Below, in pieces: positions 27,122 to 35,202 of a DNA stretch of 64,000 bases. The position numbers and the translations under genes are program-made. The stretch is from Aestuariibius insulae (lineage in GTDB: Bacteria > Pseudomonadota > Alphaproteobacteria > Rhodobacterales > Rhodobacteraceae), in assembly GCF_040783535.2 (NCBI RefSeq), contig NZ_JBFONW020000003.1, forward strand, positions 62,001 through 126,000, written 5' to 3'. Position 1 is the first letter of the stretch. The number at the start of each line of letters is the position of its first letter. The notes under the pieces are model-generated. The model did no database searches. It was not told the origin of the DNA and saw only the letters and a program-made list of their open reading frames with translations.

Positions 27122-27161
27122 GCGGAGTTCCTCATGCGGAGGCTGGCGATGGCTGACCCGA

Positions 27162-27189
27162 ATTGTTGAGTATTGTTGTCGGGATTGTT
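27162..27189. promoter_or_regulatory. Three ATTGTT direct repeats in divergent promoter
   Basis: ATTGTT occurs at 27162, 27172 and 27184, i.e. starts 10 and 12 bases apart, on one helix face, in the 102-base gap between the TonB receptor and PepSY genes. A possible operator for co-regulation, perhaps by an iron regulator (Fur, Irr or RirA). No canonical box was recognised; function is inferred from position alone. Confidence 0.35.
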
Positions 27190-27223
27190 AGAGCCTTTGC
27201 GAAACCAGCACAAGGAGCGTCAG

Positions 27224-28393
27224 ATGGCCGGAGCTGATACGACCAAACCGGCCAAGACGCAGCGCCGTAAACTGTTCGATTTACACAGTTGGGTTGGATA
27301 TCATTTGGCGGTTTTGATGTCGGTTGTTCTACTGACGGGGACACTTGCGACGATCTCAGACGAGTTGGACTGGCTAACCAAACCAGCCATGAGGATTACC
27401 CCGCAGGATGATGTTTTATCCTGGGGAGCTTTGGAGACTGGTCTTCGCAATGTCGCAGGAAGCGACAGGCTGCAGTTCATCCAAGCTGGAGAGGGATCGC
27501 GTCACGCTTGGCGCGGGCGATTTGCGGATCAGGACGGGCGAACCTACTACCTTTTCGTCGATCCTCATACCGCGCAAGTTCAGGGACGTTCCTCCGGCCT
27601 GACGATCCAGCGGTTCCTGCGCGACCTGCACCGCTACCTATTCTTTCCCGGCGTAATCGGGCTGCCTTTGGTCTGCTCCATGGCAATCGTCCTCGCAATT
27701 TCGCTCTATACCGGGCTGATGACGACACGTCGCTGGAGCACAGCCGCTTTTCGGGTTCGCATGGACAGAGGCGTGCGCATCGCGGTGGGTGATTGGCACA
27801 AGGCAGCCGGACTCTGGGGAAGCTGGCTCATCATCCTAATGATCGTAACGAGCCTCTGGTACGTTGCGGAGTTCGCGGCCGAGATCGCCGGTGACGGTTT
27901 CGAGCCGACACGGCCTACTATGGAGGCGCGGATATCGACGCAGATAGCATCTCTCGACCGCCATATCGCGATTGTAAAGGTAGCCTTCCCGGAGCTGAAA
28001 CCAACCCAAGTCCTATTCCCCACGCGCGATGGTGAAGCACTTACCATCGTAGGCCGGGCGGGTGATATCCTCTTGCGCGATCGGGCCAACCGCGTTTTCC
28101 TCGATCCTGCAAGCGCCGAGATCATCCAAGTCCAGCGTGCCGAAGAGATCGGATGGCTAGCTTGGCTCAACGAGATGGCCGATCCGCTGCATTTCGGTGA
28201 TTTCGGTGGGCTGACGACGAAGCTCATATGGTTCACCTTCGGCATCGCACTCACATCGCTCTCGCTCACCGGGGTCTGGTTGACAGCCCGAAGATTGCGC
28301 GCGCTCCGAATTACCCGAACACAAATCGCAACGATGCCCGTGCTCTTGGCGTCCGCCATTGTGTTCGCCTTCTACGTACAACGGTTCGCTTGA
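27224..28393 (+). CDS. PepSY-associated TM-helix protein (PiuB-like)
   Basis: 389 residues from ATG 27224, preceded by AAGGAGCG. First helix LHSWVGYHLAVLMSVVLLTG with the family's conserved histidine, a periplasmic PepSY-like portion (residues ~60-140), DLHRYLFFPG with VCSMAIVLAISLYTGLMTTR, the WHKAAGLWGSW helix, a second PepSY portion, and NEMADPLHFGDFGGLTTKLI before the last helices. Members accompany TonB receptors and are thought to reduce ferric siderophores at the inner membrane (family knowledge, still partly inferred). It diverges from the receptor gene. Confidence 0.88.
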   Translation: MAGADTTKPAKTQRRKLFDLHSWVGYHLAVLMSVVLLTGTLATISDELDWLTKPAMRITPQDDVLSWGALETGLRNVAGSDRLQFIQAGEGSRHAWRGRFADQDGRTYYLFVDPHTAQVQGRSSGLTIQRFLRDLHRYLFFPGVIGLPLVCSMAIVLAISLYTGLMTTRRWSTAAFRVRMDRGVRIAVGDWHKAAGLWGSWLIILMIVTSLWYVAEFAAEIAGDGFEPTRPTMEARISTQIASLDRHIAIVKVAFPELKPTQVLFPTRDGEALTIVGRAGDILLRDRANRVFLDPASAEIIQVQRAEEIGWLAWLNEMADPLHFGDFGGLTTKLIWFTFGIALTSLSLTGVWLTARRLRALRITRTQIATMPVLLASAIVFAFYVQRFA

Positions 28394-28544
28394 GTATATC
28401 GGCCTGAAACAGACCTTCGTGCATAGCGCAGCGAAATCCCGCATTGATCCGCTCTGCCGACCTTTAACGATTACATCATCTTGAGCTTGCAAAGAATGTC
28501 TGCTTTGCCGGCCCGCACCGCGGCGGAGATGAGCTGCACTAGAG

Positions 28545-28560
28545 GTCTGCTTTGGGCCAG
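28545..28560 (+). repeat. Dispersed 16-bp intergenic repeat, copy 5
   Basis: GTCTGCTTTGGGCCAG, in the 375-base gene-free stretch (28394-28768) behind the PepSY gene. Nothing else was recognised in that stretch. Confidence 0.45.
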
Positions 28561-28768
28561 AGGACGCCTTGAGAAAGAATACGAAGTACTGCTTAGCCTA
28601 GATCGTCCGCAATATTTCTTCGATGTGGCAAACTATAAGTTAAATCTGTTTGGATATGACTGTGCACATGCCCGTCCAACGCTCGAATTCTGCTACCACT
28701 TATGCGTTTGCGTCCTTCTTCTGGAGCAGGTTTCGATTTATCACTCCCGGTTCGCTCAGTTATTCCTT

Positions 28769-28984
28769 CTATCGTACCATTTCGACAAGTAGGTCGACAG
28801 TTTTTTCTGGCGGCACGCCCTTTCCTTCCGCAAGGCGGAAAAGTCTTAGAATTTCGTAGTTTAGCTGTACATCTGCTTCTAAATAAATTCTCGCGACTCT
28901 CGCTAAGTACGACGACGCGATGCAAAATGATCCGTCGATCGACGGCTCTGTGATTGACCCATTCCGATAAGCAAAAATAGTGTG
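28769..28984 (-). pseudogene. Unidentified coding fragment without start codon
   Basis: Minus strand open from 28984 to a TAG at 28769, 71 codons with protein-like composition: GSFCIASSYLARVARIYLEA, then DVQLNYEILRLFRLAEGKGV and PPEKTVDLLVEMVR. The second half looks like an amphipathic helical tail. There is no ATG, GTG or TTG in the frame, and a TGA stands just upstream, so this seems to be the 3' end of a lost gene. No family recognised. Confidence 0.4.
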
Positions 28985-29104
28985 TCAATCACGCTGATTC
29001 TCGTCCCCACGCACTCTCATAGGTTGTATTTGAGTATCATATAAGTCTTTCGGCACTTTCAGCCGTGAGGGCTGCAATTGCAGCATCCGATTACAACGTT
29101 GAGA

Positions 29105-29120
29105 GCCCGCTTTGGGCCAT
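29105..29120 (+). repeat. Dispersed 16-bp intergenic repeat, copy 6
   Basis: GCCCGCTTTGGGCCAT, 140 bases upstream of the MFS gene. Confidence 0.5.
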
Positions 29121-29258
29121 CTCAAACCCAGCGCGATTGGTCGGTCGGCGGGATGCTGCGCTGATATCGACGGCCGCAACGAGCCCGTTCTTTCATGTTT
29201 CTTTTCAATATCGAATGACGGCATTGTATATTGAGCGGCTCGCCGGAAAGTTCTTTCT

Positions 29259-30461
29259 ATGTTTCCCATTGCATTCAAATCGAACGAGCTTCGAAAGCTA
29301 CTTCTCGCCCAACTGCCTGCGGACTTTGCAGATTGGCTGGACGTCGTGGCCATAAGTACCTTATTCGCGTTCGTCTGGGATGCGCCGAGCTACGCCTACG
29401 CCTTTCTTGCGGTCGGCATTGGCACCCCGTATCTCCTTGTAGGGCCCATCGCGGGGGCGCTGGTCGACCGGTACTCTGTCCGAAACATCCTGATCTGGAG
29501 CAATGTTGGGCGTAGCGTCGGCACCGCAGCCTTGTTCTTCGCGGAAAACTGGGTAGTGCTCATCCTGCTGGTCACGCTGAGAAGTGCAGTGGACTGTTTC
29601 TTTTCCCCCGCGCGGCAAGCCGCCATTCAGGTGCTGACAACGGATGAAAACCGCACATCTGCAAATGGATTGAGCCACGGCATTAACCAAGCATCTAAGA
29701 TCTTGGCACCGGGTGCGGGTGGTGTATTTCTAATCTGGTTCGGACCCGGGATCATCTTCTGGATTAATGCCGCGATTTCACTTGTTGCAGCGGCAATGTG
29801 CGCACGGCTGAACGAATTGGAGCGACGCACTCGCGTGAAAGAGCTTGCCGAAGATGGCCTTTGGAAGAGCGTGCGCGGCGGTTTGGGATACGTGAGGTCT
29901 CAACCTATTATCATAACAGTGCTGGCTATGATGGCAGCCATGTTCTTTGCGATTTTCATCTATGATTTCTTCATCGCACCGCTGGCGGCAGGACTTGGGT
30001 TTGAGAAGCAGCATTTGGGCTATGCGCTTGCGGCCGTAGGTGCTGGTGGCGTCTTGGGGTCGGTTGTCTTTTCGTTGTTGCCCGATCTGAGAAAGCCGCA
30101 GCTCTGGATCGCGGCAGGGACAGGAATCAGCGGAATCATGGCGCTGCTGCTTGGGCTTTTTGATTTGCGGGATGCGGTCGTTAGCTTGAAGATTTTCATT
30201 CTGATCTTCTTCGTTCTTGGTTTGACCACCGCGATGTCAGTCGTTCCATTTCGAGTCATTCTTCAAAATACCGTGCCCGAACACCGGATGGGATCGGTGA
30301 CCGCGCTGAGTGAGGCAGCAAACACGATTGCCTTGTTGACCGCACCTTTCGTTGGTGCCGTCCTGTTCAACATTTTTTCTGTTGGTGCGCCATTTCTGGT
30401 AGGGAGCGCGGTGATGCTGGGCGCGACAGCCCTCGTTTGGCGCCTCAGCTTTGAAAGATGA
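29259..30461 (+). CDS. MFS transporter (EntS/MFS_3-like exporter)
   Basis: 400 residues, twelve predicted helices. First helix LLAQLPADFADWLDVVAIST; the family loop AGALVDRYSVRNILIWSNVG after helix 2; LRSAVDCFFSPARQAAIQVL; GLSHGINQASKILAPGAGGV; the second half begins LGYVRSQPIIITVLAMMAAM and the loop VILQNTVPEHRMGSVTALSE matches the MFS_3 subfamily that includes the enterobactin exporter EntS and many drug exporters. Substrate unknown. It stands alone in the accessory tract, preceded by GGAAAG. A second, broken member of the family lies at 20396-20762. Confidence 0.85.
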   Translation: MFPIAFKSNELRKLLLAQLPADFADWLDVVAISTLFAFVWDAPSYAYAFLAVGIGTPYLLVGPIAGALVDRYSVRNILIWSNVGRSVGTAALFFAENWVVLILLVTLRSAVDCFFSPARQAAIQVLTTDENRTSANGLSHGINQASKILAPGAGGVFLIWFGPGIIFWINAAISLVAAAMCARLNELERRTRVKELAEDGLWKSVRGGLGYVRSQPIIITVLAMMAAMFFAIFIYDFFIAPLAAGLGFEKQHLGYALAAVGAGGVLGSVVFSLLPDLRKPQLWIAAGTGISGIMALLLGLFDLRDAVVSLKIFILIFFVLGLTTAMSVVPFRVILQNTVPEHRMGSVTALSEAANTIALLTAPFVGAVLFNIFSVGAPFLVGSAVMLGATALVWRLSFER

Positions 30462-30688
30462 GCCAGATCATCGCCGACATTTATTCTTCGCCGTTCAAGG
30501 TTTGCTTCGCCCGCACGTGGTACATTCTAGTTCGACTGGGTTTCGTGGACGCAGCGAATGACCGCCAAGCAGGCTGCGACTGTAGCATTGATAGGTGTCG
30601 GTCAGTGGCAGGTCGGGGCCGTCCCCGGCGATATAACAACAGTCTTAATGTTTGACGTTGCAATCGCTCCGACGTCCGCGCTGAACCC

Positions 30689-31006
30689 TTAACGGCCGAA
30701 GTGTCGAAGCAAATTTAAGGGTACAGATGCTGTCGCGATTTTCACGGTACGCGGAAAATTATTGTCAGTTTCAACACTTTTCGACCATGTTGGGTGCACC
30801 AGAAAGACCGTTGAGGGATCATCTGGATTTGTGATTAGAACGTTGTCTGATGCACCATCTCTTGCGAATAATTTTATGTTCTCAAGGTGGTGATAAATCT
30901 GGTGCTTTGGCCCTACTTCGATCTTCAACTGATTGATGACCTTAGACATGTTAGCTGGATTAGCTGACTCCCAGTTTTCCCAATCAATATTAGAGTCATT
31001 TAACAT
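30689..31006 (-). CDS. Small conserved-looking hypothetical protein
   Basis: 105 residues from ATG 31006, lower GC than the core genes. Begins MLNDSNIDWENWESANPANM, then a helix-strand pattern KVINQLKIEVGPKHQIYHHL, DGASDNVLI, and VFLVHPTWS followed by FPRTVKIATA. The GPxHxxY ... DD/DNVL ... VVHPTWS layout recalls a family of short bacterial proteins that often occur near toxin or immunity loci, but I cannot name it. No recognisable neighbour partner. Probably a real gene; function unknown. Confidence 0.55.
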   Translation of the reverse strand: MLNDSNIDWENWESANPANMSKVINQLKIEVGPKHQIYHHLENIKLFARDGASDNVLITNPDDPSTVFLVHPTWSKSVETDNNFPRTVKIATASVPLNLLRHFGR

Positions 31007-31471
31007 GATTGCTGATTATTGGTTTTGAACTCGAGAATCAACGGCAGCTTCGTCCCTCCGATTGTCAATTGAAGGGCGCTCAGATCGTGTACCTGTCGCG
31101 AAGGGCCGGTTCGGTGAAGCTACGACGCGACGCTTTAATCTGGGACGAAAGTCCGGTTTGGGTCGTGAGGGGCAGGGCTCTCTGATAGGTTTTAGATCCA
31201 CCCAAGAGAACGTTACAGAGACTGAGAATGGCTATAATGGAACATCTTAAATGTTTCGCGGAGAGGTCTCACTGACGTGCATCCGACTGGAACGTCCACG
31301 AACGCTTCTCGAATATACGACTTTGCGAGACAGCTAGTTAGATATACGAGTTCGATCATGGTGCTCGAGGAGTAGTTCTGCACCTATTCCGATCACTAGC
31401 TCGTCCTCGTGCAGGAGATGCTGGTGCGCGCCCTGTACGGATCGCTGCCGTTCTAATGAGACGTGTCGGGA
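31007..31471. other. Spacer with repeat, nothing else identified
   Basis: About 465 bases. Contains a full-length copy of the dispersed repeat at 31151-31166 in a GC-rich island, then a GC-balanced stretch leading into the VOC remnant. No gene seen. Confidence 0.4.
31151..31166 (+). repeat. Dispersed 16-bp intergenic repeat, copy 7
   Basis: GTCCGGTTTGGGTCGT, preceded by GAAA. Confidence 0.5.
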
Positions 31472-31803
31472 TTCATTGAGAAGTTCGGCCGACACGAAGG
31501 TGGGTTTGTCTACATCGAGACCGGCGCCGCGCAAATGATGCTCGAAGCGCTGCCCGACGACCCATCGCTCGCATCGGTTACCGGAGACCTCGATCCTCCC
31601 TTCAGGCGAGGTGTGAACCTTTAGTTCGAGGTTCCTGACCTCCGCTTGATCCACGCACGTCTCTTAGCAGGCGGCCATGATCTGTTCCGCCAGAACCCTA
31701 CATCGTGGGACCTCTGGGGAGATCGCGAGAATGAACAGGATGAGTTCCTAGTCCAAGACGCGGACGGCAACCCACTGCAACTCATGCAGGACATCGGAAC
31801 GCG
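31472..31803 (+). pseudogene. VOC-family (bleomycin-resistance/glyoxalase-like) protein, broken
   Basis: The frame from 31472 reads FIEKFGRHEGGFVYIETGAA, then QMMLEALPDDPSLAS, GDLDPPFRRGVNL, a TAG at 31622, and continues in the same frame FEVPDLRLIHARLLAGGHDL, then WDLWGDRENEQDEFLVQDAD and GNPLQLMQD. Order and motifs match the single-domain bleomycin-resistance-type VOC proteins (metal-ligand E in IETG and EFLVQDADG). The N-terminal strand block could not be found and an internal stop is present, so this is a relic. What follows to 32256 shows no gene. Confidence 0.7.
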
Positions 31804-32256
31804 GGCGACTCAGGGAGCGTCGTCCTATATCATCGTTCCATTTCCAGCATGGCGCTTGGTATGTCCCTAGGAATGGCCGGCATTTGGTCGAAGTCGGAGC
31901 ATGTCGTCCACAATGCCTGAATCCGGTCAAGCTATGCGAGAATAGCGAGAGGATCGGGCCGGTACGCGATTTGCGCGGCCTCGGGTCTGTACTAGACTTA
32001 ATAGCGTGATGACCAAAGTTGCACGCCCCTGCTGACCGTAATCGGACCGGTTCGGTCGCACGGCCTTTCTCCAAGCTGCGCGAGGGACAGACGCGCCGGT
32101 AACCTGTCATGACCGGCCCGCAGCGCGCCGCGGCGGGCCGAAGCTTCGACAGCTACGCGGAGTTCTATTGGAACTCGGCCTATGCACAGGTCGAGCAGGA
32201 GCATTGGGCGAGCGGGTCGTTTGGGTTGACAATGTTCTAAGTGACACAAGGGCCGA

Positions 32257-32808
32257 GCGACGGTGTACCGCTGGGTCCAGAAAGTCAGCCCAGAACTCAT
32301 AAAACGCATCGAGAGTAATCTGCGTCGGGCCAGCGTCGACTAGACTTACATCCGCGTTAGCGGCAGGTGGAGCCACCTCTGGCTTGCGATCGATGCGAAC
32401 GGCCAGATGGTCGCTTTAGGCTGACCACGCGGCGAGATGCCTAAGCAGCCAAAGCATTCCTGAGACAGGCAGTCGAGCGGTTGCGGTTGCAGGGCACGTG
32501 ATCATCTGCACCGACAAGTCGCATACCTTTCGCACGAAACCCGCGAGATCAATCACCGCTATGACCCGCGTTTCGGCAGCTTCCGGCACATCGACCGGGA
32601 GTGGCGCAACAACCTGATCGAGAGCGACCACACCGCCATGAAGCGATTGCTCGGCTATCGTCAGAGTTGTTGTCGCTGGCAAATGGCAAAGGCGACCTTG
32701 AGCAGAATTGAAACAATCAGAACCATCAAATGCGGCTATATCCTGCGCAAGCCCCCCGGCGTCAGGGGCAAGATCGAATTAATCGCGGGCTTGTTCGACA
32801 GAGCAGCT
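32257..32808 (+). pseudogene. IS6-family (IS26-like) transposase, broken
   Basis: Reads ATVYRWVQKVSPELIKRIES, NLRRASVD, a TAG where WHVDE should follow, TYIRVSGRWSHLWLAIDANG, another stop, then in a second frame ICTDKSHTFR, then back in the first frame REINHRYDPRFGSFRHIDRE, WRNNLIESDHTAMKRLLGYR, ATLSRIETIRTIKCGYILRK, ending near FDRAA. The order is that of IS6/IS26 DDE transposases. The first catalytic Asp region is deleted, with two stops and at least two frameshifts. The N-terminal ~60 residues were not found. Terminal inverted repeats were not recognised. Confidence 0.8.
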
Positions 32809-33087
32809 CAATTAGAGACGCGCTTCAATCGCCAATCAACCTCCAGCGATCAGCGCAACAGTGACGGCGCTATGGGGTTCTTAGTGCCGTTATTCCCCGA
32901 CTACGATGAGGTCCTCGCTAGAATGGGATCGTTCTTGACCTCTCCCAAGCATTGAATCCCGCCGCTTCATATCTGGCAGGCGTCGCCATCGTAGAGCGGG
33001 CAGGCCCGGAAATGCTGCAGATGCACATCTTCGGATACAACGTATGCGCGAGCCACACCACATACCGTTCTTTGCCGCGGGCGTGAG
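32809..33087. other. Spacer, nothing identified
   Basis: About 280 bases between the IS6 remnant and the glycosyltransferase stop. No gene, repeat or terminator recognised. Confidence 0.4.
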
Positions 33088-34029
33088 CTACGAGACTTGA
33101 ACGACAGGTTCCCACAGAGGGACACCTGTATGGTCGAAAATCCGTCTTTCATAGCACAAACGATCAAACGTCATGGCTTGCTGAGCGCAAAGATCCGACC
33201 GTCGCTGCCAGACATCGGAGCGTTCTATCATCTCCATCGCCTCTTCAATATTTTCGGGAAATTTGCTCGCATAATACCGAAGCATCTGAAGAACGCGTTC
33301 TTCATGAAGATAAAGCAAACCAAATCGTATCGCATTATGAACCATCCGTGTTCGGTTCTCCTCGAAAAATTCGTTAATCGCATCTGATCCCTTGAATTTG
33401 TGAAAGATAGCCACATCCGGCATGCTACAGATCGGAATTCCACACATCCACGACCGAATACTGAATTCCGGCTCTATCGCGCCATAGGTCAGCATTCCCT
33501 CGTCATAGCCACCGATTTGATCATGTAATGCCTTCGTAAAAACCGTTCCCGCCGATGAAGCCACGTCGACTTTGGCAAGATGACCGGGATTGGTCCTGAT
33601 CCAGTGCGTTCCCATGAAGGGCACCACAAGATTACATCCATATCCCAGAAAACTCGATGTCTTGTCTCCGGTCGTTAGGGCGAGCACAATGTTATCTTTA
33701 GCGTAGGTTTCGATGGCGATATCAAAGCCAGGAGATGGTCGGCAATGACAATCCGTCATTAGGATCTGGTCATCTTGAACCAGTGAAACCGCCGCATTTC
33801 TGGCCTTGTTGACACCGCCCCAATCTATTCTCTTGAATGCAATAGGTATCCCAAAGGACATCCTAAGTGACATCAAAGCAGCATCGTTGATCGCATCGAC
33901 ATCCGACCCATCGTCAACTATTGTGAACCGCAGCCGCTCGGGTCGAGCAGCTGCAGCGATGAAGGCACTCACCGTCTCAAGTGCCTTTTTTCCTGCATTG
34001 CGACACGGGAAAGCGATAAAGATTTCCAT
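33088..34029 (-). CDS. GT-A glycosyltransferase resembling polypeptide GalNAc-transferases
   Basis: 313 residues, no membrane segment. N-terminal nucleotide-sugar fold EIFIAFPCRNAGKKALETVS, RFTIVDDGSD (~residues 35-43), then NKARNAAVSLVQDDQILMTD followed by CHCRPSPGFD: D93-x-H95 is the metal/UDP motif in the form used by animal mucin-type GalNAc-transferases rather than the plain DxD of most bacterial GT2 enzymes. Then SSAGTVFTKALHDQIGGYDE, YGAIEPEFSIRSWMCG (acidic acceptor/catalytic block ~182-196) and CSMPDVAIFHKFKG with the late histidine. It has no C-terminal lectin domain. It starts three bases after the stop of the threonine-rich protein gene, which suggests that protein is the acceptor (inference). 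Lower GC than core genes. Confidence 0.82.
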   Translation of the reverse strand: MEIFIAFPCRNAGKKALETVSAFIAAAARPERLRFTIVDDGSDVDAINDAALMSLRMSFGIPIAFKRIDWGGVNKARNAAVSLVQDDQILMTDCHCRPSPGFDIAIETYAKDNIVLALTTGDKTSSFLGYGCNLVVPFMGTHWIRTNPGHLAKVDVASSAGTVFTKALHDQIGGYDEGMLTYGAIEPEFSIRSWMCGIPICSMPDVAIFHKFKGSDAINEFFEENRTRMVHNAIRFGLLYLHEERVLQMLRYYASKFPENIEEAMEMIERSDVWQRRSDLCAQQAMTFDRLCYERRIFDHTGVPLWEPVVQVS

Positions 34030-34032
34030 AGC

Positions 34033-34446
34033 TTATCGATCAAGGAAGTCTTTGAGACGACTTGCGAAATGGCGGTCCTCGACCGCCCTTTTTGTGACCT
34101 CTAATAGATCCTTGTGATCAAGATCTTCGAGCCGCTGCGGAGTCGCGACGAAGGTAAGCCCGGTGTCAAAAGTAAATGTTTGAGTATTGTTGCCCGTCGG
34201 TCTTGTCAGAAAAGCACCCGCGCCCCCTGCAGTAATCGTCGTACCTGTTATAAAGGTAATTGTTTGCACTGGGACTAACGGGTTCTTGGGAGAATGAACG
34301 ATTTGAAGATCGCTACTTACAAGCGCCATGGTTTCGCCATTAGACAAATCAAGATTTTTGGCCAAGGGCTTTGGATTTTCGCGAAGAAGCCTTGCGCCAT
34401 CTTCAGTTTTCGAAATCTTCTGAACAATACTCTTTATGCGATCCAC
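34033..34446 (-). CDS. 137-residue protein with Thr-rich centre, candidate glycosylated peptide precursor
   Basis: GTG start at 34446 with AGGAGAG eight bases ahead. Three parts: a charged helical N-terminus (residues 1-50, DRIKSIVQKISKTEDGARLL, NPKPLAKNLDLSNGETMALV) whose 'NPxxxAxxxxLSxxExxAL' pattern resembles LigA-type/leader helices seen at the start of some modified peptides; a centre (61-102) with 14 threonines in 42 residues plus glycines and almost no charge (ITFITGTTITAGGAGAFL, NNTQTFTFDTGLTFVATP); and a second charged helical tail (105-137, LEDLDHKDLLEVTKRAVEDR). No signal peptide, no cysteine. Being coupled to a GalNAc-transferase-like enzyme, the threonines are likely O-glycosylation sites. 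Not matched to a named family; a structural or adhesive role is also possible. Confidence 0.7.
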   Translation of the reverse strand: MDRIKSIVQKISKTEDGARLLRENPKPLAKNLDLSNGETMALVSSDLQIVHSPKNPLVPVQTITFITGTTITAGGAGAFLTRPTGNNTQTFTFDTGLTFVATPQRLEDLDHKDLLEVTKRAVEDRHFASRLKDFLDR

Positions 34447-34664
34447 AACAACTCTCCTAAACTAGTACACATTAGCATAAATGGGCGCACTTGCTCGAAT
34501 TCGTTAGGTCAGGCCTGTGAACTCCACACCTAAGAATCTTCAATCTAATATCAGCCGCCTAAATGATACTACTCCACGCTATATTGGCATTCTACCACAG
34601 CTTGATGTGTCTTTTTAGCATTTGGCGCAATTGATGTATAACCGCGCTGTAATCTAACCTAGAA

Positions 34665-34685
34665 CGGTCCCTGTGACCGGGACCG
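34665..34685. promoter_or_regulatory. Hairpin upstream of peptide/GT operon
   Basis: CGGTCCC (34665-34671), loop TGTGACC, GGGACCG (34679-34685), a perfect 7-bp stem, followed by CAAAAAT. Could be an operator or a terminator without a strong U-tract. Confidence 0.35.
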
Positions 34686-34720
34686 CAAAAATCATGAACA
34701 GCCTCAGAATAACTCACAGC

Positions 34721-34740
34721 GTCCACTATCGATAGTGGAC
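34721..34740. promoter_or_regulatory. Perfect 20-bp palindrome
   Basis: GTCCACTATCGATAGTGGAC is identical to its own reverse complement over all 20 bases, with the next A/T bases unpaired. It lies 275 bases upstream of the peptide gene start and about 320 upstream of the TPP riboswitch. Size and symmetry suit a dimeric-repressor operator; regulator unknown. Confidence 0.45.
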
Positions 34741-35061
34741 ACTTAGACTACTTCCCCAGGATGACATTAGGTCAGGCTCCACGAACGCTTACTCATCGAC
34801 TTTCCGCTTGCCGTTTGAATAATGCGAAACAGTGGGCCTTTGTTACGAGAATGCGCGCCAATCTCGCAGCTAAATCCGTTCAGAGTTATGGAACCGACCT
34901 TACCAAAGTGGTCAAAGCGTTCCACGCAATTACCCCCTATAGCTGAACTTACCAGGAACTTTACACTAGGAAGAGACTCGGTTGTTGACAGCCCGTCAGG
35001 CAGCAGCGCGTTGCCGTGCTAGCCCATTGACAGACCCGCCCGATCCGATGACGGTGAGGCA

Positions 35062-35145
35062 TTGCAACAGGGGCATCCGGCATCGGCCGGGTTGAGACGT
35101 ACCCTTGGAACCTGAACCGGCTCATACCGGCGGAGGAAGTTGCGC
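35062..35145 (+). promoter_or_regulatory. TPP (thiamine pyrophosphate) riboswitch
   Basis: P1 arms GCAAC (35064-35068) and GTTGC (35139-35143) enclose GGGGCATCCGG, GGGTTGAGACGTACCC with the conserved CTGAGA-like bulge (here TTGAGA), then CCTTGGAACCTGAACCGG and CTCATACCGGCGGAGGAAG, the pyrophosphate- and pyrimidine-sensor helices. It ends about 58 bases before thiM. When TPP is bound, thiM-thiE-thiD-tenA expression should be repressed. Confidence 0.95.
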
Positions 35146-35202
35146 GAGGGTCGGCCAGGCCCCTGCGGCTTCGCATTCTCTGCCCACATTTGGAGAAGTG
35201 CG

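Larger units (their letters stand above)
34447..35061. other. Intergenic region between the peptide operon and the TPP riboswitch
   Basis: About 615 bases, AT-richer at 34450-34640. It contains the hairpin and the 20-bp palindrome described separately, and must hold two divergent promoters (peptide/GT operon to the left, thi operon to the right). No coding frame is convincing. Confidence 0.45.

Noticed and set aside
34665..34740. Inverted repeats considered as a CRISPR or tRNA-like feature
   Set aside because: Only single symmetric elements, no repeated spacer units and no cloverleaf.
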